The notes: generated by a model not told the origin, from the sequence alone. Counted from the first letter of the stretch, positions 17,391 to 30,053 are shown. The stretch is DNA of 64,000 bases from Henricia sp. BOLD:AAB3569 (GCA_037783545.1 JBBELK010000105.1:1-64000), one strand, 5' to 3'. Numbers and translations: made by a program.

Positions 17391-18465
17391 TTATATTATT
17401 AGTGAGGTAATCTTTGGGTTAAAGATACTTGGAGCACATACTTGCACTTGAACAATACTATAAAATGTTAATTTGTAAAAAAATTGTGAAATGAGCATAA
17501 CTCTTTAAAAAAAACCAGATGTAGACTTTTGAATATATATATCCATTTATTGTCATATCAAGAAGATATTGCATGGATAAAGTCAATAAATATTTAGCTA
17601 AAGATAAAGACAAAAAATTAAAATCAGTTATTTTTAAATCTATCTCATGCATGTACTACTACAATAAAATGATCAAATGTGTTGTCATAAGTTATATGTA
17701 GACTTAGTCTCATAAATTACTTCTTAATAATTCACATTCTTGTGTCAACATTTCGGCTTTGTATTATAACCCTTATCCACCAATTTGAAACATACCTAGA
17801 TAAAATTCTTAGCCAAAAATCCCAATATTACCAATAATACTGTCTATAATACCAAGATACTGGTATAAAAATCAGTCAGTTTTCCTAATGTAATAGTAGG
17901 ACAACTGAACATGTCGGTATTAAAACTGTGATTACCCGGTAATTTTTTTAAGTACACATAAAAGACCCTCTGCACCGGTGGCTAGGACAGGGGGAAGGTT
18001 TTCACATTTAAATGTGCCAATGTAACTGCGCTCTGTCATGGCTGCCCGTGCAAAGGGTCTATTTTAACTACAATAATCAAAATCTTGACCCCGAGTTTTT
18101 TGGCAAATAATCAAATAAATCAAAGTTCATGTTTAAGTATCTACACCATTTGGAAAAATCTGCATTGGAAGACATTAGGATTAGTTGCAGCTAAATGTAT
18201 AAAAACATTGTCCACGAAATGAACCTTTATATAGCCCTCTACCCAAGGCACATAAAATCCCCCAAAAGATCCCAAACTCAGTCTATCTATCATAAGTCAG
18301 CTCTAAAATTATTTTCAGTGTCACTGTGCTCAAAAGATTTTAGGGAGGCCAAAAGGCATATGCCTCCATTGTGCCCCTCTAAAAAAGTGACTGCCCCATT
18401 TTTCCCCTCAACTAAGCTACTACTCAGTGGCAACAAAATTGCAAATAGAAGGTTAAAAAGTGCCC

Positions 18466-18677
18466 AATTGATCACGTTCACAGACGCGATCTTCGTAGGA
18501 AAAAATGCCACTGCGTATTAAACGCCACAATGTACGCGCACGCACACGCTGGAACATGTTCCAAATGCGCACGTGTTGCTCGAAATTTGTTTAAAATACG
18601 GCGCAACCGAAAAATGCTCAAAATCATAATGCACGTGCCAATTTGTAGGAAGTGACGTCATTTGAACGTGATCAATT
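18466..18677. mobile_element. Fold-back MITE with ends AATTGATCACGTTCA
   Basis: The left end AATTGATCACGTTCA and the right end TGAACGTGATCAATT are exact inverse copies 212 bp apart. The inside has imperfectly paired CG-rich words such as CGCACGCACACGC and GCACGTGTTGC. Non-coding. Confidence 0.75.
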
Positions 18678-19207
18678 AAATAAATATACCCCAGATGAAT
18701 TCTCCTTAATTTAATGCAATCATGGTGTGTGTCTTTCAATAACATAGCCAGACTTTTCAAAGTTTGGGTGGGAGATGTGGGCAAAGGGGCAGCACGACAC
18801 TTTGAGGGCGCACACTATTTCCCCCAAAAAAAGCAGCTTACACAGGCACAACTTCCAATCTCATGGTTTTTTTTGGGGGGGGGGGGGGGGGGTGGGTTAA
18901 GAGGAAGAGGTCACAAGGGGCACACACACAACACTTTTGAGTGTTCAAGGAGGACAATGGTGTCCTTGAGCAAGGCACTTTGTCATGAATTGCTTCTCTC
19001 CACTCGAGAGTTGAGTATTGGTGAGGGCAAAGAAACGTCCCATGTTCTGTGTCATGCAGCAAGGCTATATATACACACACCGAGGGAATTTCAAAAGGAG
19101 GCTTATAGAAAAATGGCAAGCATTCATAAATACCTAACATTATTCTGCAAATCTACTTTAAACTCTCACCAATAGTAGAGATTCTTAGCCCATGAACTGC
19201 AATGTCG

Positions 19208-22200
19208 TCATATTGGTTTTGGTAACGACAGCTGGGCTGGTTTAGGAGGCTCATAGCTGTACAAAAAGGTTGCTGTTATAACTAATGAGGCTCCAATGAA
19301 GAAATAGCTGGAATGAGAAGATTAACAAAGATGTTTGAATGATCAAAATAGGATCAAAGTAGGATCAAAGTAGGATCAAAATAGGATCAAAGTAGGATCA
19401 AAATAGGATCAAAGTAGGATCAAAATAGGATCAAAGCTGTACAAAAAGGTTGCTGTTATGACTAATGAGGCTCCAATGAAGAAATAGCTGGAATGAGAAG
19501 ATTAACAAAGATGTTTGAATGATGCAAAATAGGATCAAAGTAGGATCAAAGTAGGATCAAAATAGGATCAAAGTAGGATCAAAATAGGATCAAAATAGGA
19601 TCAAAATAGGATCATAGCTGTATAAAAAGGTTGCTGCTACGACTAATGATGTTCCGTGTGGAAAGGAGAAAAAATATGACCTAAACTTATTTGACAGTTA
19701 TTTGGTCATAAATTCATGAATTTGAAAGAACCCAATTTTAAGACATACGAACCCAAAAATTTGACAACTTTTATCAACTTGTCAAAACCTTTGACAAATA
19801 CTATTGTATTTCTAAACTGCTCAATATTATACCTTAAGCACATTACTCCTCACTCCTCCAAAATCAATATGATTGTTCATACACCTTAGGGAGTTAGGGC
19901 TAATAACCGAACCACTCATTTTCCTGCATATTTCCATCAAATAATACTGCTGTATTTTCTTTACTTTGTCTCCGATTTTCATTCAGCAACAAACTTCTTA
20001 GGAATTGTTTTTCTTACCTTGACGGAACAAAATCATTGAGTAAATAGTAGGACACTAATGTTGAGGCAATGATAGAAAGCGACGTGGCAAAACCTTTCAA
20101 GATGTTATCAGCATACTTGATGACGGCTGCAATAACCAAACCACTGCAGGCCTAGACAAAAATGTCACAAACATGGGTTTTTATTTTTGCAATACTTTAT
20201 CAAGTCTTTCCAAACAAATTTCAAGTCTTTCCTGAAACAATTTAATTCTGGCTCGGAAAAGCCTTTTCTAAGTTTAGAGATCTGGCAAAGCAAATTTTTG
20301 CCCAAAGTAGCCCAGGGGGTGTCCAAAGTAGACAACAGATTTCTGGAAATGTTCAAAAATAATTTCCAATTGAGGAAAAGTGCCTTGCCAAAGGACATAA
20401 TCTTTGAAGGTTCTTACCTGGAATAAAATTACTATCCATGTAATCTTGTTGTAACCTTGGAAATAACCAGCTGAAAGAACTTTTTCCCCGTCGTTGATAA
20501 AAACTCCGCCCAGACCAAATAAAATACCAAAGAAAGCTGCAGGAATAAAAAATGGGACATTAAAGTAAAAGTCACAAGACAAAAAGAGAGAATCGTTCTC
20601 ATATTTTAAGTTATTCTATTGTTTGGAATTGTATTGTTTGCGTGCATTACACTAGATTTAATACAATGCATTTTAAACAAAAACACTACTCCCAAAGAAA
20701 ATGACAAAAATTGAACAAATACATAGGCTTATATTCCAAACAAAATTTAGATGATAACCTGTCAAAAACTATTCATACACATGTAACACGATATTTTAGC
20801 AGGTCATATCCTTTGGAAAAACCAGCCAGTTTGATATCTTTTTGCCAATTTCATAAAAATTATGTTTAACAATTTTTTTGCAAATATTTCTTACCAAGTT
20901 CGATATTCCGAAGCCAAAGCGACTGCTTGGTACCCTTGAGGATCTTCTCAAAGTAGACCCCAGCAAAGCCACTGGAAAAGCACGCCGAGAGGACAGCTAC
21001 CAGACCAACAATTTGGTTTTTGGACGTGGACTCGCTTTTTTCTCCGTCAGTACTTTCTGATGGCATCTGTACAAAAAAAAAGACCAAAGTTATTAGGAGA
21101 AAAAAGGAAACATTTTCTTTATCAGTCTTTCATCGGACTTTTAAAGTGAGAACTGTTTCAGAAGACTTGAATGTCAGATCCAAAACCTGGTCATGTTATC
21201 AAAACTTTCACAATTCCTTCACAATTTGGCTACCGTGTTCTTTGTTTTGTTCTTCATTGTACATTTGGGTCTTTCCACAGTAAAGGGGGCATTTTGGCAA
21301 CACAGACCATATTTTCGAGGAAATATCTTTGTCTGGTCTCAAAATACAAGTTGTTCTGAAGAGATAACTTAGACCCAAAAAGGGTTACAAATAGTGTGAC
21401 AAACATGCCTTTCTATAAATCCTGTGTACAAATTTCCAATATACACTCGTAACAGGGCGGACACTTGTTACATTTTAGGCCGTCCCGGTTACAAGCGTAT
21501 ATTGTAAATTTGTACACAAGGTTTTCAGAAAGGCATGTTGTCACACTATTTGTAACCCTTTTTGGGACTAAGTTATCTCTTCGGAACAACTGAAACTTAT
21601 TTCGCTTATTTTGAGACCAGACAAAGGTATTTCCTGGAAAATATGGTCTGTGTTGCCAAAATGCCCCCTTTACTGTGGAAAGACTCATTTAAAAACAGCA
21701 CAATCTGTCCTCACAAAAACCATTATAAGATTCACTTGACTATTTAAAGGAGCGTAACCAGAGTTTCTGGAAAATAGTTTTCGATGTAACTTACCAATAT
21801 TATCAAGTAACTCCCATACACACCTCCCATGTCCCAAAAACCCGAAAACATTCGCAATTTCCAGTAAAAAAATTGAACAAAACTATCGAGTCGGCTTTCA
21901 GCGGATAAACGTTGATACTGGAAAATTAGTTTACAAATAATCGGTAGATTTTCGACGATATCCTCGGAAATATGCGGCCTAGAAGCGCGGGAGTTTCAGT
22001 TTCGTAATCAGAAAAATATAACGGATGTTATGATATAAAAATCTCATGACCCATAAGGTAAGTCCCGGGGAGTTATGGGTAAAAAAAAGTGATCTGGTCA
22101 CACTTCTTTAATACCTCACACTGAACTAATATTTTGAGAAAATATCCTTGTGATACAAATCTGAACCCAGAAAAACACGAGCTAAAAACATGGGAGGCAT

Positions 22201-25200
22201 TTAAAAACTATGAGAACACAGACTTTTAAAGGAAAAAAATGCAAACAATATTCAAATACAAAGCACACAAAACAACTTGGCGACTCTCTCAATGTTCACC
22301 GGTAACCTTCTTTTGACTCACCTGAACCAATGCCACACCAATCATGAGGAATACCAGTGAAGCCCATTTGAGTGAGTGCAGCTTCCGACCCAGCATCATT
22401 ACAGAGAACATGGCCGTTGTTAAAATCTTCAGTTGGTATGTGACCTGCAAACAAACCATGACAACACATGCTATAGACCGTATCTAATAGCTGCCATTTC
22501 GTGGGGCACCTTCTGTTACTTAAACCGTTCATTTATTTATTCACCACATCCAACAGCGGAAGGACCGCCAATTACAGGAATGGGATCAATTAACATAGAT
22601 ATTCGAATAACTGTCAACTTCTAAGTTGAATTAGAAACGGCCAGAGATACCGGGGAATCCCTTGCTCTTCACGAAAGAATGCTCTGGGATCTTTAAAGTG
22701 CGTTACCGAAGGACGAAAAAAGTGTGATTAAGTGCCTTGCATAAGAGCACAAGTGCCACAACCCGTGCAATTTAATTGAAGTTCAAGCTTACTATCTTTA
22801 CTTATAAATAATTTTGCTATTTTAGTTATATTTTTCATAATCAAATATATTTTGGGGAGAAGGGGGCGGGGGAACCTTTGCAGTGGAGCTAATGCAGCAG
22901 AAACGTCAATTGTGGGAGGAGGCAATCACTACACATTCCGTTTGTGAAACCACCCTTTAAAGCCCTGGTTCTCATACATTTTTCTGGCCATTCCCACTCG
23001 ACGGGGTCTTGGTCCTTTAGGTTCTAAACCAGCCTGAAATATCGACGTAGGAATATTTTCAGCCAGTTTCGTTCAGGCGCCTGGGAGTTTATCAATAACA
23101 AACAGAAAAGGGCTTAATAAAATTTGTATACGATACACATTGCATTTGGGACCAATGATGGGTGGCCACTATAAACAGGTGGTCTCTTTATTAAAGTGGC
23201 CTTGATAGCAGATTTGAGTGTTTTTGATACAAACCTGATACGTAGCAGCATCCAGATTAGACAAAGCTAGAAACAGCAGATTGTTCTGTATGGTGTAAAG
23301 TCCCGATGGCACGGCAAGTTTAAGGGTGTCTACTGGTTTCTCGATAGCTTGCTCTTTGATTATCTTGACTAAATTTAATATCTCCCATTCACCTGGATGA
23401 AAAAAAGATTAAAAGTCATCAAGGAATCAAACACAAGCAACTGAAAAATTACCTCATTACATTGGCACATTTACTCCTAGCTGGAAGCAAGACATTTATG
23501 ACAAAGTGCCTTGCTCAAGGACACATGTAGGCAACTTCAGTGAAGCATGACCAATGTCATCAAGCAAGGAAACAACTCTTCAAATGCACTGAAGCATGAC
23601 GACTAATCTTACCTTCAGTACCGAGCACAAGCACAAGACATATAGACATCTTGACGAATTCGGCCACTACGATAGCGGTTGAGCTGATATATCGCGGCCC
23701 ATCGCCTTGGACCATACGTGAATATCGCAACGTTAAGACCAGCGATGTGGTCAGTAGAATTAAGATGGCCAGGGATATGTACTTGGGGTTCATCTTAACA
23801 GCTGGCATCTAAGAAAGAGAAAATAAGAATGTAATGAATTTCAGAAAAATCAAATTACAAGACGAGATTGTACTTTTGAAACAAATAAATTCCTGATTTG
23901 AATTAACCAAAATAATTAAGAGAATTTATAGAAAATTAGCTGAATAGTTTAATTGCTAAACTAATGGTGCTTGTTTGTCTACCCATAGGTCAAAGGAGTA
24001 AAAATTTTGAAGTTGCTTTACAATTATTTTCTTAAAATTACTTATCAAAGAGCATATTTGATAGGAAAACCCAAATTTAGAAGAGAACAAAAAATGCAGT
24101 TAAATTTTCAGCCAGTCTGTTTTGTTCACAAGGTATGAAGCCATGGTAAACTACTTAATTGTTTCCCATCAAAGGTTCGGTCAGAAATTGTTTGCTTTAA
24201 ATTTAAAGTCAGATTAAACGGTTGCTACCGAGCTGATGCCTTTGGTCTGATCTGCATCTGAAGAATGCAATGGTGCCATCTTGATTTGCCTGTTGCAAAC
24301 TGAAATGCTTCACACAAACGCTTTATTTATAATAAAATATGCTAATTTATGTTTAAAGACGAATGGCTCTACCATACAGGACAATTGCTCAACTACCGTA
24401 TCGTAGCATATTATTTAATTAAACTATATCACCCAACATTTTTCCCCCTTTTAAAAGGGAATAATAAAGTTATACGCCCACAATATAATGAAAGTATTCA
24501 ATTATGTTAGTTTAGTGTCAATAATTAAGATAGTGTCAATATCATGACTGTGCTGTGTAAATTGGTTGAGCGGTGTATTAAAGAGACACGCATATTATTC
24601 AATTTAGAAATCAACAGCTGGAGTACTATTTTAACCAAAATAATAAAATTTATGGACCAAAAAAGTTCATTAATGCCGAATCAAAAGGCTCTGAAATACA
24701 GTCACCAAATGTTTGGATTTAGCTACGATGTTTACTTTGGATTTCCTATCAATTTAATACAGAAACTGGTTTGTATATTTGATAATTACACCAGATGATT
24801 TTTATAAAATTAGTAATAGTATTATTCAGTTGAATTTACTGCTTATAATCATCATCTTCTGCATATCCAATTGGACGTTGCGACCCGGACAAGTTTCCTG
24901 TAAAAAGGTGTAAGCCTCTCTGTCCCGAGCACATCGACCCGCTTCCGATAGGCTCATATTAATCACCTCAGATACATCATCCTCCCACCTTCTCCTCGGG
25001 CTCCTTCACTGTCTCTTTCCTTGTACAACTCCTTCCATTTTTCCCCCAGCCCTTCATGACGCTTAAAGGTACAGGCTCGTCAGCAATGTGCGCGTGCCAA
25101 ATTGGTGTCACGAAATACGCAGAGCTGCCTTTGCTATGGACCTGCATATTTCAGGGCACGAATTTGGCGTGCACGCATTGCTGATGAGCCTATGCCTTTA

Positions 25201-25371
25201 ATGTGCCCAAAAAACCTTAGTTTTTGTGTGTATACAAAGTTCAGTAGCCAACCTCCTTATAATAAATTTAATATCAAATTAATTAAAATATTTGCTAAAT
25301 TATTTGTTTCATAATTTTAATCTTACCGTTTTTACATCTACCCCCGCTTTTTTATCTGTATCCGACTCCAT
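19208..25371 (-). CDS. SLC35A3: Golgi nucleotide-sugar transporter, SLC35A2/SLC35A3-like
   Basis: Eight coding exons on the minus strand: 25327-25371, 23613-23808, 23235-23392, 22322-22444, 20895-21066, 20418-20536, 20018-20151 and 19208-19307. They join to 349 residues, close to the family's usual 325-395. Signatures include [92 protein letters not shown] and [19 protein letters not shown]. About ten membrane helices are expected. The family exchanges UDP-GlcNAc or UDP-Gal against UMP across the Golgi membrane. SLC35A3 fits best by memory of the motifs, but A2 cannot be excluded. The short charged N-terminus (MESDTDKK) is its own exon. The last exon encodes [16 protein letters not shown] and is part of a local tandem duplication (see 19256-19675). 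It is head-to-head with ATPAF1. Confidence 0.94.
19256..19675 (-). repeat. Duplicated last-exon segment with 11-bp minisatellite
   Basis: GCTGTACAAAAAGGTTGCTG occurs at 19256 (inside the real last exon of the transporter), again at 19436, and in changed form at 19617, so the period is 180-181 bp. Between the copies are two arrays of an 11-mer (AGGATCAAAGT/AGGATCAAAAT), near 19346-19433 and 19528-19615. The middle copy keeps the splice acceptor TCATTCCAG and the frame, and would end SFDPILILL then stop. The third copy would end SYDPILILF then stop but has lost the AG of its acceptor. Confidence 0.85.
21267..21688. mobile_element. Fold-back element, family G copy 1
   Basis: GGGTCTTTCCACAGTAAAGG at the left pairs with CTTTACTGTGGAAAGACTC at the right. 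Arms of more than 150 bp continue through GACCATATTTTC, AGAGATAACTTAG and GGGTTACAAATAGTGTGACA. The inner segment carries CCGTCCCGGTTACAAGCG. A second copy is at 47297-47679. The only open frames are short and arise from the arms. It lies in an intron of the SLC35A gene. Confidence 0.88.
22528..22760 (-). mobile_element. SINE family B copy, long variant
   Basis: The 3' end ACCACATCCAACAGCGGAAG and CGCCAATTACAGGAATGGGA matches the SINE at 51186-51366. About 130 bp of extra sequence (GAAACGGCCAGAGATACCGG to TTTAAAGTGCGTTACCG) then separates it from the shared CCTTGC..AAGAGCACAAGTGCC part. The same extra sequence occurs at 31597-31735. It is either a longer SINE subfamily or a nested repeat. In an SLC35A intron. 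Confidence 0.65.
25063..25201. mobile_element. Palindromic MITE, family D copy 1
   Basis: Starts TTAAAGGTACAGGCTCGTCA and ends TGATGAGCCTATGCCTTTAA. A better-conserved copy is at 39301-39441 and a fragment at 28658-28712. It lies in the first intron of the SLC35A gene, shortly after its start exon. Confidence 0.85.
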
Positions 25372-26095
25372 GCTTTAATATAACTTCGGCATTCAATAAA
25401 TGTGATAAAAAATGCAAGTTTAACCAGGCTAATACACTGTAGGTTCAATCATTGCACGTCTTGTCGGTGTTCAATGTGTTCAAATGTAACTATACACTTC
25501 AACATAACAATGCTCAAAATTAAAACCAGGTGGCGTGTTATTGTATTTATCAAATATACCGTAAACTATTTACCTTGCTTGATCATGGGGGGTGTGTCTG
25601 ACCTCAATAGGTGTTAGGCATACACTGTACACATGATGAGTTGAGAAACATCTGGTTTCCCAATGTGGTTGTGTTAATGCTCAACGCCGTTTTTAATTTG
25701 CCAGGCCGGGCCTACATAAAAATAGTACAGATATCCTTTTGTTTTAGTACAATGGCATGCAGCTATAGCTATGCAGAGTTGATTATGTGATGTACGCAGA
25801 GCATCTGTGATCAGCATCAGGCATGTCTTGGACAATGGAGGTAGGCTTGGTCCGAAATAGCGACGCCGACAGCAATTTCAGTAACAGTACACAGACCAGT
25901 AAACGAGACAAGAACGCAGTGAATTAGTTTACAGATTAAAACTAATCCTTTCACACATCTAACAATTCTTTCCACTGTATTTTACAACAGATTTTTCACT
26001 GGATTATATTGATCGCTGCAAGCAACGTGTACAACATCGATTTTGTACAACTAAACCAGAGCGCCACCATTTGACGGTTTGTGACCAGTTTCAAT
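25372..26095. promoter_or_regulatory. Divergent promoter region of SLC35A and ATPAF1
   Basis: The start codons face away from each other across 724 bp. The region must hold the 5' ends of both transcripts or their upstream exons. No strong TATA box was seen. Close to ATPAF1 the CAATATGGCGGCGCC stretch overlaps the start codon and resembles a YY1-type site, as is common in mitochondrial housekeeping promoters. Use as a shared promoter is inference. Confidence 0.4.
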
Positions 26096-28968
26096 ATGGC
26101 GGCGCCCATGATTCGGATGATTTTGGCACAGCGCGCAAGAGATTCAACAGTTTTCTCGTCATTAGGGCGTCGACCGTCAACTAGTAACAATCAAAACCTC
26201 CCCAAAGAAAAAGATGAGCTTGATAAGAATCAATTTTATGACAAATATGCCCAGAAACTGAAGAAAGCTCAAAGGTAGGCCCCAAAACGAGTAACGTTAT
26301 TAACGATTTATCGATTAGTCATGACGTCATCATGGTCATGGCATCAGGATCATGAATAATTAAAATATGAGAAACTTTGGTCCAATGGTTTGAGATCTAT
26401 TGAGACTTGAGTGAATATTGCCACCATTTTAAGAGATTTTGTTCAGGTAAAAAAAAGGTAATAATTGAGAAGTTGACCATTAAACCTAGGGATTATATTA
26501 TTATTAAATTAGTAGGGAAAATTAGGGGGTTCATTAACCACGCACGGATACCCAGGATTTTCCTGACCTTGTTATGACATGATATAAACCATGTAAAGTT
26601 TGATGATAAAAATGCAAAATTAGGAGGGAAAAGTGTAATGAATTTACTAAGGAAAAGAAAAAAGAGTTTAGTGCATGCATAATCTTTCCGCCTTAGTTTC
26701 CGAGTAGGCTAAGTCAAGAACATTTTGCTTGAAATAACATGAAATACTTAAAAAATCTTTATTTTTTAACATTGATGGTGCCATTATGAAATTGGCCACT
26801 ATTTAAATGTTATTTGTTTTCTTAATTCAGCTCAGATCTTGCTATGTATCAGTCAAAGTTAGATGACTTGCGAGAATCCAAGCAAGAGACAAAATGGAGA
26901 GACGAACAGCAACGTGTGAAAACCGCTGTGAGGAAAAAATAATTGTCTGAACTTAAATGGAATATTCAGCATATTTTCAGTGTTGTGGCATTTTAAAGTA
27001 TTTTAATAAGAATGCATTTTAAAGCAGAGTTTTGTTCCTTTATTGGCAGAAATCAGAGAGCAAACAACCACGGCTACTCAAGACATCACAGGCTCAAGCA
27101 TCTAAGCAAGTGAGTATATTTCAATATAGCACAGTCTCAATAAAAGTCAAAATAATGGAGAACTGAATGTGAGGTACAATAAAACTTTATCAGAAAAAAA
27201 GAAAAACTTTCTTGTTGGGGGACGAGGGAGAGAAAGTTTTACTGCATTTGTGTTGTATTTTGTGTTGTTTTTGTTTTTTTGCAGGACCTGAATTCTATCA
27301 TGAAAATAGAGTTAATTCAGAATTTGACCAAAGAAGAAATTCAAAGAGTAAGTGAAACTATAAAGTTTTCTTTAACAATGTGCACCGTACTTTCCGATTG
27401 CCAGGTCGACATATCTCAATGTTTCAAATCATTTTTACATTGCTTTGAGTTGAGCAAGAACATTCGTTTTAACACATTTAATTTTTACAATGTTATCATT
27501 AATAAAATTTACTTGAGATTCATTCCCTCCTTGTTTGTGTTTGTAGATCTGGACTCGATACCACTCAAAAAAGGATTGCATTAGTGCTGTAATTCCGGTG
27601 AGTTAAACCATAAAATGTAGCAAATGTAGCAATGTGAAATTGCGAATAAAATACTTTTATTTTGAGCGCTTTCTGATAAATGAAATTTTCCTTTGATATC
27701 TATTTAACAGGGCGTAATATACAACAAGATTTACAAAACTGCTCAAGAAAACCCATTGGTAAGTATTGTGGCAAAAACTTAAAGGTTGTATACCAAAATG
27801 AAAGAATTTATCAGTAAACGTTTACTTGTTACTTTAATTTAACAAAGTAAAACATACCTTTTACACTCAAAAACATTTTCTAGATTCTTTTGACTTTCAT
27901 TGTTTGTGTTTTTCTTTTATATCATGTAGTTCCTGTATCCACTACCAAGGAAGACTGGCTATGAGTTTTTCTTTGCTCAGTTTGATAATAGTAACCATAG
28001 CTGCTTCTTCACGTCTCTCATCAACTACCAGGTAAAAAAGAAAATTGTCCTGCATTACATGTTATCCACTGACTTACATATGTGACTTCAATTCTAAAAC
28101 TTTCTGAAGTGTTTCTACCAAAGAAATGTTTTAAATTTTAATCTGATCTGTATTTGGTTTTTCAATGCTAGTACAAATATCCAATGTACATTCATGTCAT
28201 TTGTTTTTTGGGGATAATCCGTGATTTAATTTTCTTGACTGCAACTTGTCATAAAACTGACTGCTGTTTCGTGTTGAACACAGGCTTACCAGGAGAATGC
28301 TCCAATTATTTTGAGTATGAAGCACTTCACCGAGTTACAGAAAGAGAAAGGTATGTGCATGGATTCACTTGCTCATGAAGAGTAGATTCTCTCTAAAACT
28401 AAAACAAAAAACAAAAACTATTGAAATATATCAATATTCAAAATTTTACTTTTTACTTTAGATATCGTTCTTATGCGTGGAGAGATGGACACCAGTATGA
28501 TAGTAAGTAGACTGAAGGTCGTAGTTTGATCATTAAATTGATTAGATTTACTTTAAAATTAATACAATTTGGTTAAAAATTAATCGGTAAGAATTAGCGT
28601 AAAATCGCTCCAACTAATGACCATAGTATTTTTTCTTGGGCTGAAAATATGAGTTAAATGCACTGGCTTGTCAGCAATGCGCGCGCCAAATTCATGCAGG
28701 CCTTTAATACTTTTTCATCCCATGATGAAATATCAATTCATAATTGACCTCTGACCTCAAAATGTTCTCTTACAACCAGAGCGTTCAAGATGCGCAATTC
28801 TTGGCCAATCAGCTTCAACTCTACTACGCGACCGACGACCCAAATCGGCTGAAACTTCTCCGAACATTCAACCACCACCAGGATCAATTCAAACACACGG
28901 ACGTCATTGCGCAGTTGGAGAATTGTTCCATTAATCTGCCAGAGTCATCTACAGAGAAAAATTCATAA
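26096..28968 (+). CDS. ATPAF1: ATP synthase mitochondrial F1 assembly factor 1 (ATP11 family)
   Basis: Ten exons: 26096-26274, 26831-26927, 27050-27109, 27285-27347, 27547-27597, 27711-27758, 27930-28031, 28284-28350, 28462-28502 and 28780-28968. They join to 298 residues. ATP11-family proteins bind free F1 beta subunits in the mitochondrial matrix and stop them aggregating before alpha-beta assembly. The N-terminus ([20 protein letters not shown]) is Arg-rich without acids at first, as expected for mitochondrial import. Next come a charged coiled region, then the conserved core: [45 protein letters not shown], and [10 protein letters not shown] near the end. The start at ATGGCGGCGCCC is chosen because it begins the import-like leader. 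Intron 7 contains no recognised element, and a family D fragment lies in the last intron. Confidence 0.95.
28658..28712. mobile_element. Fragment of palindromic MITE family D
   Basis: CTTGTCAGCAATGCGCGCGC then CAAATTCATGCAGGCCTTTAAT matches one arm of the elements at 25063 and 39301. In the last intron of ATPAF1. Confidence 0.6.
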
Positions 28969-29126
28969 CTGTTTTTAAAAGGAATTTGCAAAACCGTAAA
29001 GGCTGTTCAGAATGGAGGTTTCCAGATAGACATAAAAACAAGTGCCATCTGTCAGTGTTGATCCTTTTTTTGCTTTTACCTGCGTCCCTCAATGTTGCAA
29101 TGTTGGAGTCATTGTTGGGACAATCA

Positions 29127-29300
29127 CAAGAAAGCATGTGGTTTAATGAGTATGAAGCTGGACCCACAATTGGGAGGTTGTGGGTTCAAGTCTCACTATG
29201 GCCAATGTTCCTGGACAAAGCACTTGATAGTCAAACCAAGCACTATTTGGGGAGCTGTTGGGGAAATGGTAAAATATAGGTTTTGTGCTGCGGCCAAGCT
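29127..29300 (+). mobile_element. Decayed SINE family A copy
   Basis: TGGTTTAATGAGTATGAAGC, TTGTGGGTTCAAGTCTCAC (box B) and CCTGGACAAAGCACTTGATA align with the SINE at 5203-5534 with many changes. It lies in the 3' flank of ATPAF1 and produces spurious open frames on both strands. Confidence 0.7.
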
Positions 29301-29872
29301 GAAGCCAGATGATGACGGCAGCACCATACAAAACCAGTTAAAGGTGGCTTTTACCAGGAGGGGACCAGCCCCCATCTGGAAGACACGCCTATCCTTGAAG
29401 TTTCAGCAGTCATCTGGGAAGAAGAAAATGTTTTATGAAGTGGTAATTGATTGAGACAGTATAACAAAACATCTCTTAGCCTTCTTGGGATGAACACTCA
29501 AATATGTGTTAAAAATAGTTTTTATTTCTCTCTACGATATTTACAATGGAAAAAGAAATGCTACTGGCACACACAAGACCCTGAACAATCTGTAAGCAAA
29601 GAATTAAAATCAAATGCACTTTATGCTTATGATCGTCCATTTGTTTACACTTCCAAAGTATCTTGTTAGTGTCAGAAGAAATTAAATCACTAAAGTTTAA
29701 TGAGTTGCACGTAGGTTTCTGTAATAATCTGTAAATTTTTAAGATAGTATACATGATTGGTAAACCGTTGCAAAATGTTTTATTCCCCTGTGTGATTGAC
29801 GATATGCATGATTAAAACCAACCCGAGCAAAAACAGTCAAAAAAGGGATTGCAGTCATTTCGGCCTGTGCAC

Positions 29873-30053
29873 GAAGTGGTTTGGGGGCAAAATGAATTTT
29901 CGTCTAATGAGACGAAAAATAATTGTTTTACTCATTTCTCAAAGACTATAGCACTTCAGACAAAACCATTTCGGGGGAAGTTTTCTACCGACATGTTTAT
30001 ATTGTGTAAGTTGGGCGTAAATCTGTGAACATTTCTGATTTTCGAGATACCAA
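29873..30053 (+). repeat. Dispersed repeat, family E copy 1
   Basis: AAGTGGTTTGGGGGCAAAAT through ATTTCTGATTTTCGAGATAC is repeated at 35889-36072 with few changes. It contains a small hairpin, TTTTCGTCTAATGAGACGAAAA. Class unknown, non-coding. Confidence 0.8.

Larger units (their letters stand above)
15674..19207. other. Tail-to-tail gap between kelch and SLC35A genes
   Basis: No convincing coding sequence. A likely polyadenylation signal AATAAA for the kelch gene is near 15979. The rest holds fold-back elements (listed separately), an 18-base G run at 18875-18892, and unassigned AT-rich sequence at 16410-16850 and 17400-18460. A further piece at about 16990-17160 (CCATAGCACGCGTAACGC and ACACAACGCGCACACACATC) resembles the fold-back at 52726-52982. 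Confidence 0.5.

Noticed and set aside
18714-19175. 153-codon plus-strand open frame with a poly-Gly stretch
   Set aside because: It spans an 18-base G run and SINE-like words (TCCTTGAGCAAGGCACTT); no domain or splice evidence.
29092-29454. 120-codon plus-strand frame downstream of ATPAF1
   Set aside because: The frame begins in a decayed SINE (29127-29300) and has no recognisable domain.
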